A stretch of DNA of 37,589 nucleotides, taken from NCBI GenBank assembly GCA_000969725.1, contig JXSR01S063957.1, one strand, 5' to 3'. Below, one piece after another: positions 18,285 to 29,099 of the stretch (position 1 is its first letter; each line of letters begins with the position of its first letter). Source of the stretch: Ophiothrix spiculata (Eukaryota > Echinodermata > Ophiuroidea > Amphilepidida > Ophiotrichidae). Under the pieces are notes generated by a model. The model searched no databases. It was not told the origin of the DNA and saw nothing but the letters and a program-made list of their open reading frames with translations. The position numbers and the translations under genes are program-made.

Positions 18285-19385
18285 ATGCAGACTTTTATTC
18301 CCTTGTCAAATGTACATCTTTGCCTTCCTGACAAGTATTTGTGTGGCCGGCCGGGCGGCACATCCAGGTGCTGTTTTTGTGTCGTTGAACGCAGGGATAT
18401 ACGAGGGGTGATCAATAAGTTTGTGGCCTGGAGTAAAACGAGATAAGCTATTCAGATTATTCTCTTGTCAAATGTACATCTTTGTCTTCCTGACAAGTAT
18501 GTGTGTGGCTGGCCTATCCAGGTGCTGTTATTGTGTCGTTGAACGCAGGGATATACGAGGGGTGTTCAATAAGTTAGTGGCCTGGAGTAGAATGAGATAA
18601 GCTATTCAGATTATTCCTTGTCAAATGTACATCTTTGCCTTGCTGTCAAGTATTTGTGTGGCCGTCCGGGTGGCACATCCAGGTGCTTTTTTTGTGTCGT
18701 TGAATGCAGAGATATGCGAGGGGTGATCAATAAGTTTGTGGGCTGGAGTAGAACGAGATAAGCTATTCAGGTTATACCCTTCTCAAATGTACATCTTTGC
18801 CTTCCTGTCAAGTGTTTGTGTGGCCGGCCGGGCGGCACATCCAGGTGCTATTTTTGTGTCGTTGAACGCAGGGATATGCGAGGGTTGTTCAATAAGTTAT
18901 TGGCCTGGAGTAAAATGAGATAAGCTATTCAGATTATTCCCTTGTCAAATGTACATCTTTGCCTTCCTGTCAAGTGTTTGTGTGGCCGGCCGGGTGGCAC
19001 ATCCAGGTGCTAATTTTGTGTCGTTGAACGTTGAACGCAGGGATATACTAGGGTAGTTCAATAAATTTGTGGCCTGGAGTAGAACGAGATAAGCTATTCA
19101 AATTATTCCCTTGTCAAATGTACACCTTTGTCTTCCTGTCAAGTGTTCGTGTGGCTGGCCAACCGGCCAGCACATCCAGGTGCTGTTTTTGTGTCATTGA
19201 ACGCAGGGATATGCGAGGGGTGTTCGATAAGTTTGTGGGCTGGAGTAGAACGAGATAAGCTATTCAGATTATACCCTTGTCAAATGTACATCTTTGCCTT
19301 CCTGCCAAGTGTTTGTGTGGCCGGCCGGGCGGCACATCCAGGTGCTATTTTTGTGTCGTTGAAAGCAGGGATATACTATATAGAT
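18285..19385 (+). repeat. ~160-bp satellite, array B (about 7 copies)
   Basis: It has the same unit as array A, with TGTCAAATG landmarks at 18304, 18466, 18619, 18781, 18943, 19112 and 19279. One unit is 153 bp and two are 167-169 bp; the 169-bp one (18943-19112) contains a doubled GAACGTTGAACGC. Copy number differs from array A. Confidence 0.9.
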
Positions 19386-19731
19386 ACAGGGATGTGACTA
19401 TTCAAGATTTTTAATGATTTGAAAGAAAATCTTGTTTGCTTCAAAATTTGCTCAATTTATTTATTTCAGCCTGATGTTGGATCATTTTAGCTTATAATTG
19501 TATTGTTTTTTCAGGATTTTTTTTACATCAGGCAGGATTTTTCCAAACACCTTATAAGCTCCAGCTAGATATTGCCATTTAAACTCGTATTCATTTATAA
19601 AACCATATGCAAAGGACCATTTTATAAAATGTTTGCCCTCTCTCTGTAGAGGATATGGGGGACTGACTGATAAAAAATAGAATTATGTAGCTAAATGGTT
19701 TAAAAGTATCTTGAACTACCTATCTTTCACA
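19386..19731. other. AT-rich spacer
   Basis: No repeat partner and no coding signal are seen. Confidence 0.4.
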
Positions 19732-20262
19732 ATGTCTGATGAACTACCTCTGATCACAGTAGCTGATGAACTACCTCTGATTACAGCAACTGTTGGACTA
19801 CCTCTGATCACAGTGACTGTTGAATTAACTCTGATCACAGCAACTGTTGAAACTACCTGATCATAGTGACTGTTGAACTATCTCTGATCACAGTGACTGT
19901 TGAAACTACCTCTGATCACAGTGATTGTTGAACTACCTCTGATTACAGTGACTATTGAACTACCTCTGATCACAATGACTGTTGAACTACTATACCTCTG
20001 ATCACAGTGGCTGATGAACTACCTCTGATCACAGCATGGCTATTGAACTACCTCTGATCACAGTGGCTGTTGAATCAACTACCTGTGATCGATCAGTGAT
20101 TGTTAATACCTCTGGTCACAGTGACTGTTGAAACTTCATCTGATCACATTGACTATTGAACTACCCCTCATCACAGTGACTGTTTGACTACCTCTGATCA
20201 CAGTGACTGATGAACTACCCCTAATTGTTTTAAAAACTACCTCTGATAACAGCAGCAATTAA
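19732..20262 (+). repeat. Minisatellite, 27-30-bp unit
   Basis: About 18-20 diverged copies of GAACTACCTCTGATCACAGT plus GACTGTT. Each unit contains the palindrome TGATCA. No long frame is open through the array on either strand, so it is not coding. Confidence 0.9.
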
Positions 20263-20674
20263 AATTTTCATATGAACATGACAGTGAGTTTTATTTCAAT
20301 GAAGATCTTTTTAAACAAATTAAAAAAAAACTTCTTTTTTTTTGACTATATTGAGCTTTGAATCTTTTCAAAGAAGATGTCAAAGAAATGTTATAAGGCG
20401 TGTATAACGTTTGACAAATCCATAAATGAAGGAAGGAAATGACAAATCAGTGGGGGCCTATTTATATTTGTATATTTGCATTTCTGCAAGCCTTTTAGGG
20501 GACATTGTCGTAACCCAATTCATGCGGTTTGTATCAACACGACATTCACTCAAATAACGACAATCATAATAGGAATAAAAGCAACTAAAGACACGGAAGC
20601 ACCACTAGGAAAACAGCAGTAAAAACACCAATATTGACTCGACATTTACTTCAAATTGAAGGCAGGGGTTGAAT
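20263..20674. other. AT-rich spacer
   Basis: No paired repeats, splice signals or recognisable protein similarity. Confidence 0.4.
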
Positions 20675-20988
20675 CAGGCGGCATAGGACACGATTAATAG
20701 CATCCACTAGATTTAGGGACGAGGGATTTCTAAAATGCAAAATATTACAAAAATCATATTTTTACCTTTCCTCAAAAAATGACAAAAATGTTCGTATAGT
20801 AATCAACATAATTATGTTATTCCAAATCGGCTTGGGTTCACAGGTGAACCACACTTATTATAGATGTTGTCATATTTTTTTACCGATTAGGAAAATAATT
20901 TTAGTGACCATCCGGGAAGTTGTATACGGGGGATCGGCTACAATACTGTCCGGCAACCAGTAACAGTTGCCACGGCCACCCTCCTCTG
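20675..20988. mobile_element. CAGGCGGCATAGG hAT-like MITE, copy 2
   Basis: The ends are CAGGCGGCATAGGACACGA and GGCCACCCTCCTCTG. Flanks GGTTGAAT (20667-20674) and GGTTAAAT (20989-20996) form an 8-bp duplication with one mismatch. It belongs to the same family as 14202-14626. Confidence 0.8.
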
Positions 20989-21162
20989 GGTTAAATCAAA
21001 GGAATATGGGTGAATGGATTAAAATTGAACTCATCTGTAGAGCTTTGGAAAGGGTTGCTTTAGTTGTTTGAATTTTCTGGTATTTTGGTTTGAATGATGG
21101 GGTTGATTCATGATTTTGGATGGGATATGTTCTCGCAAATGTGCTTAAATTTGCGAGATTTT

Positions 21163-21688
21163 TTAAAGGGGCATTGGACAAAATTTTAAATTTTATTTGA
21201 GTATGATTTACACCTCATTTGTTGGAAAATAATAGTCAATTACCAGATATCGGGATAATTTTGATCAAAACCTTTAGAAAAGTCCAAAATTAGAATTCTA
21301 TTTTGTTTGTTGATCTTGGATATGAGGCTATTCTTGTAAATGTATTTATTGATGCTTTAAATCCAGAAAGAGACCAAAATTTGTTTGTAAAACATTCCTT
21401 TCACGTCATAGATTGCAGATAGATCAAAAGAAATCTGGAGTTTGCATTAAATCTCCTGACAAGGCCAATTTTAAAATTCAAATATAGAGGGCAGTATTTA
21501 TCGTTGGAGACAACGATAATTAAAAATAAAGAATTTCTTTAAAATTGTTGATATATAGCGTTTGAATTTGACAACAAAATTTTGCATGCTGTCATTGTTA
21601 CCGCTAATAATTCAAATAATGCAAATGTCTGAAAATGCTTGGGGAAAAGTTTGGGGATGATACTGAACTTGTCCAATGCCCCTTTAAA
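21163..21688. mobile_element. MITE with TTTAAAGGGGCATTGGACAA ends
   Basis: The left end TTTAAAGGGGCATTGGACAA matches the complement of the right end (TTGTCCAATGCCCCTTTAAA). Similar starts occur near 34645 and 34877. The interior is AT-rich and noncoding. Confidence 0.75.
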
Positions 21689-21727
21689 CCAGGTGAAACA
21701 TTTTTCATACCTTTTTTCAGACATTAT

Positions 21728-21878
21728 GGCCCATATTCCAGAAAGGTGATTAGCTATTTAGCGATTTTATTTATTAAACTGTTTGGCTTAAAAGGTGTGA
21801 CCGTGCGTATCATTCCTGGACAGTTGGTGTGCAGTTAAACCATGGTGTAGCTGACCACCTTTCTGGAATACGAGCTTA
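21728..21878. mobile_element. ~150-bp MITE with TATTCCAGAAAGGTG ends
   Basis: CATATTCCAGAAAGGTGATTAGCT at the left pairs with AGCTGACCACCTTTCTGGAATACG at the right (three or four mismatches). The open frame at 21635-21838 spans this and the preceding element and is incidental. Confidence 0.65.
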
Positions 21879-22320
21879 TGTTTATTGTGGAATTTTTACT
21901 GTTCATATTTTGTATTTTCAATAAACTTCTGATTGAAATAATTTTTAAAACTCAACTTTGAGTGACATCCCTTTTTTCTTGGTGTTGACATTGAAAAACC
22001 AGCCTTGCAGAACTGAATGAATAAAATAAGGAAATAATGGCTCAAAAAGTCAAGCAGTTCCTCATTCTTGATAAATCCCTTGTGATCTCTGTGATCGGAT
22101 TAAAGGATATCTAGGGTTGGATTTTGTTTGGAATAAGTCAATCGGAAAATCCTGCTGGATATGATACCATTTGCACAGTTGTTTGGTGTCAAAACATGAG
22201 TTATTTGAGTGGAAATTTAATGAGGTTAACGACAGAAAGAATTTTTATGATGTGATTGGGAATGCCATATTTTGACAGATTGAATAGATCTGTGATTACC
22301 CTTTGTCACAATATTAAATG

Positions 22321-22760
22321 ATATGAGTGGTGGTCTGGCAAAATGAGCGGAAAGTCGCGATTGAAGATTTTGAATAAATGGCTGCTTATAAGTAAAAATA
22401 TGGTGAAAAGATCAAATTTCATTTTATGACATAAAACGCATTAATACATAAGTGTGAAACTATACTTTGAGTTCTGAAGGTCAGTTATGCCGGGAAGTGC
22501 AATTATTCACGGGTAATCGATCGCATTTTGCTATCATACACTATAGTAATCAATTAAAATCGATTTGCGACAATTTTTTTTACTGCCAAATTTTGAGTGG
22601 ACTGTCTTGTATTTCGATCTCGTAAGTGAAAATTGTAGAAAGAAAGTATGACATATTATATATCATTCAAAAGTTGAGATTATAGAGAATTAAAATATGC
22701 CATAAACTCAATTTTGAAAATCGTGACTTTCTGCTCATTTTGCAAGAGCACCACTCATAT
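22321..22760. mobile_element. MITE with ATATGAGTGGTG ends
   Basis: ATATGAGTGGTG at the left and CACCACTCATAT at the right. The pairing continues through CAAAATGAGC(G/A)GAAAGTC. The border includes TA on both sides. Confidence 0.75.
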
Positions 22761-22975
22761 GTTATTGTGCATAATATTTGTAGCAATATTACTGGCAGGC
22801 AAATTTTAGCTTGCGTGGTGCATAGGCTCTACTCTATTTTATGCAGTCCATAGAGAATAATTGAGCACAAAAAATCACAGAAAAAATTATAGGGAAAAAT
22901 ATCACTAAAACAGAATGTTAAAAATTAAAGCAATATATTGAGTGAGCACATCTGTGTGACGAGTGATGTTTCCAT

Positions 22976-23354
22976 AAGGCCAAGTAACAAAAATAACCAG
23001 TTGATCGTCCCCGCCCTACCCAATTTTTCAGAAATTCCAAATCTTTTTTCTTCCTTTGTTTGATTACTTAATTTTAATATATCAGAAAAGGTTGAGATGT
23101 AAAATGTCAATACAAGTGTTTGGTTATCATTCATAAACCCACTAAACATAATTTCTCCTCCTTGGGGGTAGTAGGTGTAGAGAAATGAGGGAATAACTTT
23201 GGCCTCCTCGTAATATGGCAAACATTCAGCTGTTGAAAATTAGCAAAAAAATGAATACTAAATTGCTGAAAAATAACAAATAATAAGGACCTCCCTCACC
23301 AATTGTTTTTAGAAAGGCTGGACGATCAACTTGTAATTTTTGTTACTTGGCCTA
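22976..23354. mobile_element. MITE with GGCCAAGTAACAAAAAT ends
   Basis: The left GGCCAAGTAACAAAAATAAC pairs with the complement of the right end, and the pairing extends through GTTGATCGTCC. The minus-strand open frame at 22925-23221 lies across its left half and is incidental. Confidence 0.8.
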
Positions 23355-23483
23355 ACACACAGCTCTACACATTAATGATAACATTATATAATGTTCACCA
23401 GTCATGTTCAGTGCCATATGTAAGTGGTTTCAGTTACCACAGTCGGAAATGTGAGATGTCGATGATGTTGTGATAATCACTAT

Positions 23484-24236
23484 AGAGATGAATGCTTGGG
23501 GCTTGTAGATGTTCATGTGGTATATTTCTCTACCAATGTGGCTCAAGGGTGGGGGCACTACCCTACTGAGAGATATGAATGCTTGCAGCTGGTATATGTT
23601 CAGGTAGTATATTTGTCTATCACTGTGGACAAAGGATGGGGGTACTACCCTACTGAGAGAGATGAATGCTTTGCAGCTGGTATATATATGTTCAGCCTTC
23701 TCTACCAATGTGGCCCAAGGATGGGGCACTACCCTACAGAGAAAGATGAACACTTGCGGCTGGTATATGTTCAGGTGGTATATTTCTCTACCAATGTGAC
23801 CCAAGGGTGGTGGCACTACCCTACTGAGGGATATGAATGCTTGTGGCTGGTATATGTTCATGTGGTATATTTCTCTACCAATGTGGCCCAAGGTCGGGGG
23901 CACTACCCTATTGAGAGATATGAATGCTTGTGGCTAGTATATATGTGATGACTCATCCCAAAAAGGGGGAGTTTGCGACAGAATACTTTTCAAAAAAACA
24001 GTGAAAGTAGGCAGCTAAAAATAAAGAAAATAATAAGAATTTTCAGCAGATGTTCTGTTTTAAAATTTGATTGCCATGATCAATTTCAACAAATAAGATG
24101 TCATTTTAAGGATTAGTAAATACTGTAACAGATGAAATAACAAAATCAAAACTGATATCATCTTCAAATTCCCCCCTTTCGGGATGAGCCATCACATATG
24201 TTCATGTGTTTGTACCAATTTGACCCAAGGGTGCGG
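23484..24236 (+). repeat. ~90-bp minisatellite split by a MITE
   Basis: About five units of GAGATATGAATGCTTG ... TATATTTCTCTACCAATGTG ... GGGGCACTACCCTACT lie between 23484 and 23943. The rest of the last unit (TGTTCATGTG...ACCCAAGGGTG) resumes at 24199-24236 after the insertion. Units are near-multiples of three, so long open frames exist on both strands (23496-23948 + and 23430-23903 -). With frames open on both strands and no other coding sign, I do not call a gene. Confidence 0.85.
23944..24196. mobile_element. TA-target MITE with TGTGATG(A/G)CTCATCCC ends
   Basis: TGTGATGACTCATCCC at the left pairs with GGGATGAGCCATCACA at the right, each bordered by TA (23942-23943 and 24197-24198). 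Intact minisatellite units provide the empty site. A relative in the opposite orientation is at 31382. Confidence 0.85.
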
Positions 24237-25140
24237 GAGAAAAATAGCTTCTGAATAATTAAGTAGGTTCAGCTCTATGGTAATTTTATGTGCGGTTTTG
24301 ACACGGTTTAGAAAATTATAAATTTCAGTGGTTACGGAAGGTCAAAAATCGCAAGAGAGTTTGATTTATTAATGTTAGATAAATATAGCATGTACACAAA
24401 CAGGATTTTAACGAAAATATTGGATAGACTCACCAGGTATGCACTGTTTGCAGCACCCCAAGAAGGAGCATTGTCTATGGAGAAAAATGAATTTGTTGCA
24501 TTGCATGAACATTTTTATGTATCAAAATTCTAAAAAATGCACTTAAAATATTTGCTTACATCAATGCAATAACAATTTTCCATCTAATAAAGTCCTCATT
24601 TTGTGTATCATAAGCGTTGTTGTAAGAACCACTTATATGCCACTAAAGCAAGTATCAGCATTGGAATCAAGCATCAATGCCATTATCAAGATTACTGTAT
24701 ACGTGACATACCGCCAATCAATGCAATCTTTCGCCACTTAATAAAAGCCGTGATAATACTCGCTACATACGTGTGAATAGTAAACGGCACCCAATTGCTC
24801 CAGTGATTTGGGCATGATTGGTATTAAAACATTGAACGATTTTGAGTTTGACCATGAACTACAAAGCTGGTTGACCAATATCAAATTCATTTTGTATTAA
24901 ACCTGTTTGGTATTTCATGCTTCAAGTTTGCTTAAATTCTCTAACCATAAATGAATTCACATTGTATCAGATCCATTTAGAATTCATGTGTAAAGTTTGT
25001 CTTTTTTCTTTATCAAAAGCAAAGCCCACATTAACAAATGAAAATATCAATATCAATTCAATGTAAAATAAGCAAAATTAACAAATTTTAGTATTTACAT
25101 GAATATTTATCACAACTCAATTTTGTTTCGATCTCCTCAG
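24237..25140. other. AT-rich sequence; no gene supported
   Basis: No paired repeats. Short open stretches near 24456 have no donor. It ends in a pyrimidine tract (TTTTGTTTCGATCTCCTCAG) that may be a splice acceptor. Confidence 0.4.
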
Positions 25141-25220
25141 AAATTTATGTTGTCCAAAAGGATGGTTTCCCATGGCACCATCATGGAAAACCTGAACGGC
25201 ACATGCCCACTAAATTTTTT
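25141..25220 (+). CDS. Possible further exon of the lectin gene
   Basis: A good acceptor (GATCTCCTCAG|AAATT) and donor (TTTTTT|GTGAGTA) bound 80 nt. In phase 1, which is what the exon at 11890-12033 requires, the frame is open. It encodes IYVVQKDGFPWHHHGKPERH and a few more residues, ending in phase 0. I do not recognise this peptide. The phase-0 frame is also open, so the frame choice rests on phase compatibility alone. It would follow a 13-kb intron. Confidence 0.35.
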
Positions 25221-25538
25221 GTGAGTACTCCCCTCCCCGTGTGTGTTACCAGCACATTAGAGAAGTGACTCCTAGTGATTATGAGAATTATCGTGAACAA
25301 ATACGCTTAATTGCATTCGACTCGAAGCAAGCGACATTTTACAAAAAAGCGTACTGGATGTTTCTATCATCCTAGATATATAGTTCTTGTATCTGGATAA
25401 AATGGAAGAAAAAATTGGTGTTATTTGCTTACTCTAACAACGAAAATGTAAATTTTATCTTCAGTAGATGTAGGTAATTACTAAAAATCTTACTTGAAGC
25501 ACTGAATTTGTTAAAAATAATGCATTAGGCTAAACAAT

Positions 25539-25875
25539 GAAACAAGTTTGTTTCCTGTGGTGGGCCACGCGCATTTCGTTTTGGCATCATATATTACCAC
25601 ATTTTTTAAAATTCTGATTAAAAAAAAAAACGAAAATCAAAAGAGCAGATTTGATGAAAAAGAATAGGGACGATTAAAAAATATTTACTAGAGACATGTT
25701 TTCTTTTCAACAAACAATCCCTGCATTTCAACAGGTTTCTTACTAAAATTCATCACCCATGCGGATGTTAACATGCAAATTTGCCATAGCACCTCTAATA
25801 AAAAATAAATAAAAAATAAAAAAACGCATTTCGCATTTAGGTTTTGTGACCACCCACAGGAAACATACCTGTTTC
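25539..25875. mobile_element. MITE with GAAACA(A/G)GTTTGTTTCCTGTGG ends
   Basis: The left GAAACAAGTTTGTTTCCTGT pairs with the right ACAGGAAACATACCTGTTTC, then with GTGG(T)G(G) and CGCATTTCG further in. An internal AAAAAATAAAT run lies near 25800. Confidence 0.75.
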
Positions 25876-26159
25876 TTTCTTTTTTTTTGCCTTATTGGAG
25901 TTGCCAATTCTTAAATTTTCAAAATCTTGCTTTTTGGGTGCAGCATAATTCTCCTGTTCCAAGCTCTGTGTTAAAATTCCAAGTTGTGACATTTATGAAC
26001 AAGCAAATTGTGGTACAAGAAAAAAGTAGGGAAATTAAAATGGTAGCAAAATTGAATTGCTTTATAGTACACCTTCAGTAAAAACTCAATTTTAAGCCGT
26101 CGATATTGCTAACCAATATTCTCGCTGGATACACCGCAGCGAGTCAACTATCCCTGGAG

Positions 26160-26521
26160 GTATAGGGATCATGTTCAGGAAGTAATTGGCCATCTCGTAA
26201 TGTGTTTGTCAACCAATTTTCTTGCCTCGCTTAATTTTAGTTTAGTTCGCTGTGATGGGGAAATTTGATTGGAATGTGCCGTAGAAAGTGCAGTAAAAGG
26301 TTAGGCCAGGTAGTGGGTAATATTTTAGAGTAAAATGATAATTACCCCTTTTCTTCCTATTTTCCATTTTTTCTGCCTCCCCACTAGTAAGGGATCATGC
26401 TCAAGAAATAATTGGCCATCTTTTGTCGACCAATTTTCTTACCTTTTAGTTTGCAATGATGGGGAAATTTTATTGGAATGTTTGGAGAAAGTGCAGTAAA
26501 AGGTTAGGCCAGGTAGTACAA
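26160..26521 (+). repeat. Diverged direct duplication (two ~140-160-bp copies)
   Basis: 26160-26322 and 26387-26521 share GGGATCATG(T/C)TCA, TAATTGGCCATC, CCAATTTTCTT, GATGGGGAAATTT and AAAGTGCAGTAAAAGGTTAG in the same order. About 65 bp of unrelated T-rich sequence separates them. Confidence 0.75.
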
Positions 26522-26672
26522 TCTGTAGGAGTTTATTTTGTAAGGACTTGGTACTTATGTTCTTTTTTTCTGAAACTTTAATGGTTGGGTGACAGTGATT
26601 ATAGGTGTAAAAAGTGACATTGTTGGAAAAGTTTGCCCAGAGCTCATAACTGTTGTTGAACAACTATGCCTT

Positions 26673-26779
26673 ATGCTATGGTCACATAAGCCGAAGAAAG
26701 CTGCAGCGCCGCAATGCCGTTGCGTTTGCAATTTGTCCCTTTTAGTTGAGCTTCTCCCTTTCGTAATGTGACCCAGCAT
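26673..26779. mobile_element. 107-bp MITE of the TGGTCACAT family
   Basis: ATGCTATGGTCACATAAG at the left pairs with ATGTGACCCAGCAT at the right, with a GC-rich core (GCAGCGCCGCAATGCCG). It is the shortest family member seen here. Confidence 0.6.
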
Positions 26780-28106
26780 GATTAGACCAGGCTGAGAGAA
26801 ATAGCTAAAATTCTATTAAAATGTTATACACGTTGAACTCGGTGATTGATGTCAAGATCAAGGGGGAATTATTGACTAATTATTATCTAATGGTTTAATG
26901 ACTTTACCTGAGCTATTGAGTCATAAAGATGCATCAAATTTTAATATGGTAAATGGGCTTTGACCTTGGCCCAGGTCGTGGTGATAGATAGGAAGATTCC
27001 ACATCTCAATTCCAGTTAGGGCCATTTTCACGAAAAAGTGGACATGAGAAAAATATTGAAAAAAGGATTTAACTATTCAATGAAAAATGCTACCATTATA
27101 TATTTGGTATCGAAAGAAAGCTATTTTAAAGCTCTTTAAAATGAACCTAATTTTGAAAAGAAATAAAATTTCTTCATAAATTTCATAAAAATTTTCAAAA
27201 ATGTACTCAAGGTGAAAAACCATGTCCGTTTTGCTGTCCTTCCGTAACCGACCTCATATGCATATTTTGCGACAGAGGAAATTTGATGAAAAAATTCCTG
27301 TTGAATATGAATGCTTTTAGGTATACTCAACTAAATATGGAATTAGTTTTATTTTATCCAATTCAATTTTAGCAATGTATGTGTTTGAAATACAGAACAA
27401 TTCTGTGATTGTCCTTCCATTACCACGAAAATGCCCTTAGTTTACAACGTACAAAATTGCTCAATACTAACTACCCCCAAATTTTCCAATTTTTGGAGTG
27501 AGATAACTGATGCCGCTCTGAAGTGAAAGTGCCCCACTCGGGAAAGAGAGTCATTTGTAAATAGAGTGGGGTACTTTTGTTTGTTTAATGTTGTTATTAA
27601 TTAGACACACTTTTAGTAGGCTAATTACTGTATGATAATTATTTAAATAGTTTATCATAGTGATTTTGGTTGCTAATTTTTTGTAGCATTTTACTGTTGA
27701 ACGAGCTCCGTTGGGTGTATGTATACACCGTGGCACTCCACTATATTGCTTTTTTCTGATATGATGTACTGACATTACTATCTACTGAAGATAGCCAGAT
27801 ATATCTGTATAAGGCATGTTTACACTGTGATAACTTATCGTCAATGGAAGGTAATGGATTTGAAACTAAAAACTTGCTGACTGATAGTTAATGAGGAGTT
27901 AATAAGCGGCTAATCCACTGTTGATTGTTTTAATTAAATTTAATTACAGAGATTTCAAGATATACCATGGCCAATGACAACATTCTGGATCTAAATTTAC
28001 TTGCATATCAAAATCAATAATAGACCAGGGGAAATGGAATCTAGTCCTTTGTATTTTTAGGGTCAACACTTTTTTAGGGGGAGCAGGAGTCAGAGCACCA
28101 TTACTG
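26780..28106. other. AT-rich sequence; weak repeat signals only
   Basis: Near 27016 and 27440, AGGGCCATTTTCACGAAAA and the complement of TTACCACGAAAATGCCCTTA suggest a decayed inverted-repeat element of about 420 bp. Near 27520-27585, AAGTGCCCCACTC pairs with GAGTGGGGTACTT. No gene is supported. Confidence 0.4.
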
Positions 28107-28455
28107 ATACCCTGGTCACATAACCTTGCGACGAGATTACGATGTGTTTACGGCGTCATACCAGGTAGAAATTCAACAGACACCAATTTGACATTGGCTG
28201 GTAACTGGACGCTGTTCGTGCTTAGACCGGGTGGTGTCCATTAGCCGTAGAGATGCCAAAAGCATGCTGCAAGAATTGAAGTAGTAGTTAAAACAATGTT
28301 GTCTTCAGTTACGGCCCAATAACAACGACAGCTGACCGGTGACTGACTGGGCAACGTAAGCATTCACCGATGTTATACTGATGTCACAGCGTTGGGGCTT
28401 CCTTCCGATTACCACACATCAGTCGTGGAGGCTAGTGGTTATGTGACCATAGCAT
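28107..28455. mobile_element. TGGTCACATAACC-family MITE, copy A
   Basis: ATACCCTGGTCACATAACC at the left pairs with GGTTATGTGACCATAGCAT at the right. The interior (GATGTGTTTACGGCGTCATA, CCGTAGAGATGC) matches the partial copy at 7554. Confidence 0.8.
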
Positions 28456-28506
28456 AAAAAGTGCTACATTTGGTGTGTGAACTGTAAGTTGGAAGCCCCA
28501 TCAGTT

Positions 28507-28761
28507 ATACCCCGGTCACATAACCTTGCGGCAAGGTTACCATGTGTTTATGGCATCATACTGGGTAGAATTCAGCGGACACCGGATGGTGACCGGACGG
28601 TGTCCGTGCCGAGACTGGGCTTGTATACGATGTCTTCAGTTATGGTCACATAACCACCGGTTGCCAACAGGAGACTGACTGGGCATCGCAAACATTCATC
28701 AGTGTCATACAGATGTCACAACGGAACTGCAGCTTACTTCAGCTTGATGTGACCATGGCAT
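28507..28761. mobile_element. TGGTCACATAACC-family MITE, copy B
   Basis: ATACCCCGGTCACATAACC at the left pairs with GATGTGACCATGGCAT at the right. It lies 51 bp from copy A in the same orientation, with an internal deletion relative to copy A. Confidence 0.75.
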
Positions 28762-29099
28762 TAGTTGGAGAGTAAATTTGCACATGTTTGCTCCTAGACT
28801 ATGTAATTCAGTCAATCATGATGGTCCCCATATAGCATCAATAGTCTGCTATATCATTTTCGATATATAGGCCTATGTGTAAACACATATGTTGTAAGTT
28901 GTGATGACGCAAATTGCATTTATTGGCTACAACACATTATGCTGGTTGATTTAGGTCCATATTTAGGGCATATTTGATGGCGCTACATGTATATCCAAAC
29001 TCATTGACCAATGGGACCTTCTGAAAATATCAGAACATCCTTGGTAGGGGCTTTAAATCTTTCCAAAAAGTCCCAAAACCCCTATTTTTAGCAGGCCTG

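Larger units (their letters stand above)
16278..19385 (+). repeat. Segmental duplication, unit B
   Basis: This is the second head-to-tail unit, starting directly where satellite array A stops. It lacks five insertions of unit A and carries two of its own (16518-17006 and about 17288-17895). It ends in a longer satellite array. Confidence 0.8.

Noticed and set aside
18736-19397. ORFs with repeated CVAGRAAHPGAIFVSLNAGI-like peptides
   Set aside because: They lie in the ~160-bp satellite. Frames change between units because unit length is not a multiple of three, so no continuous repeat protein is encoded.
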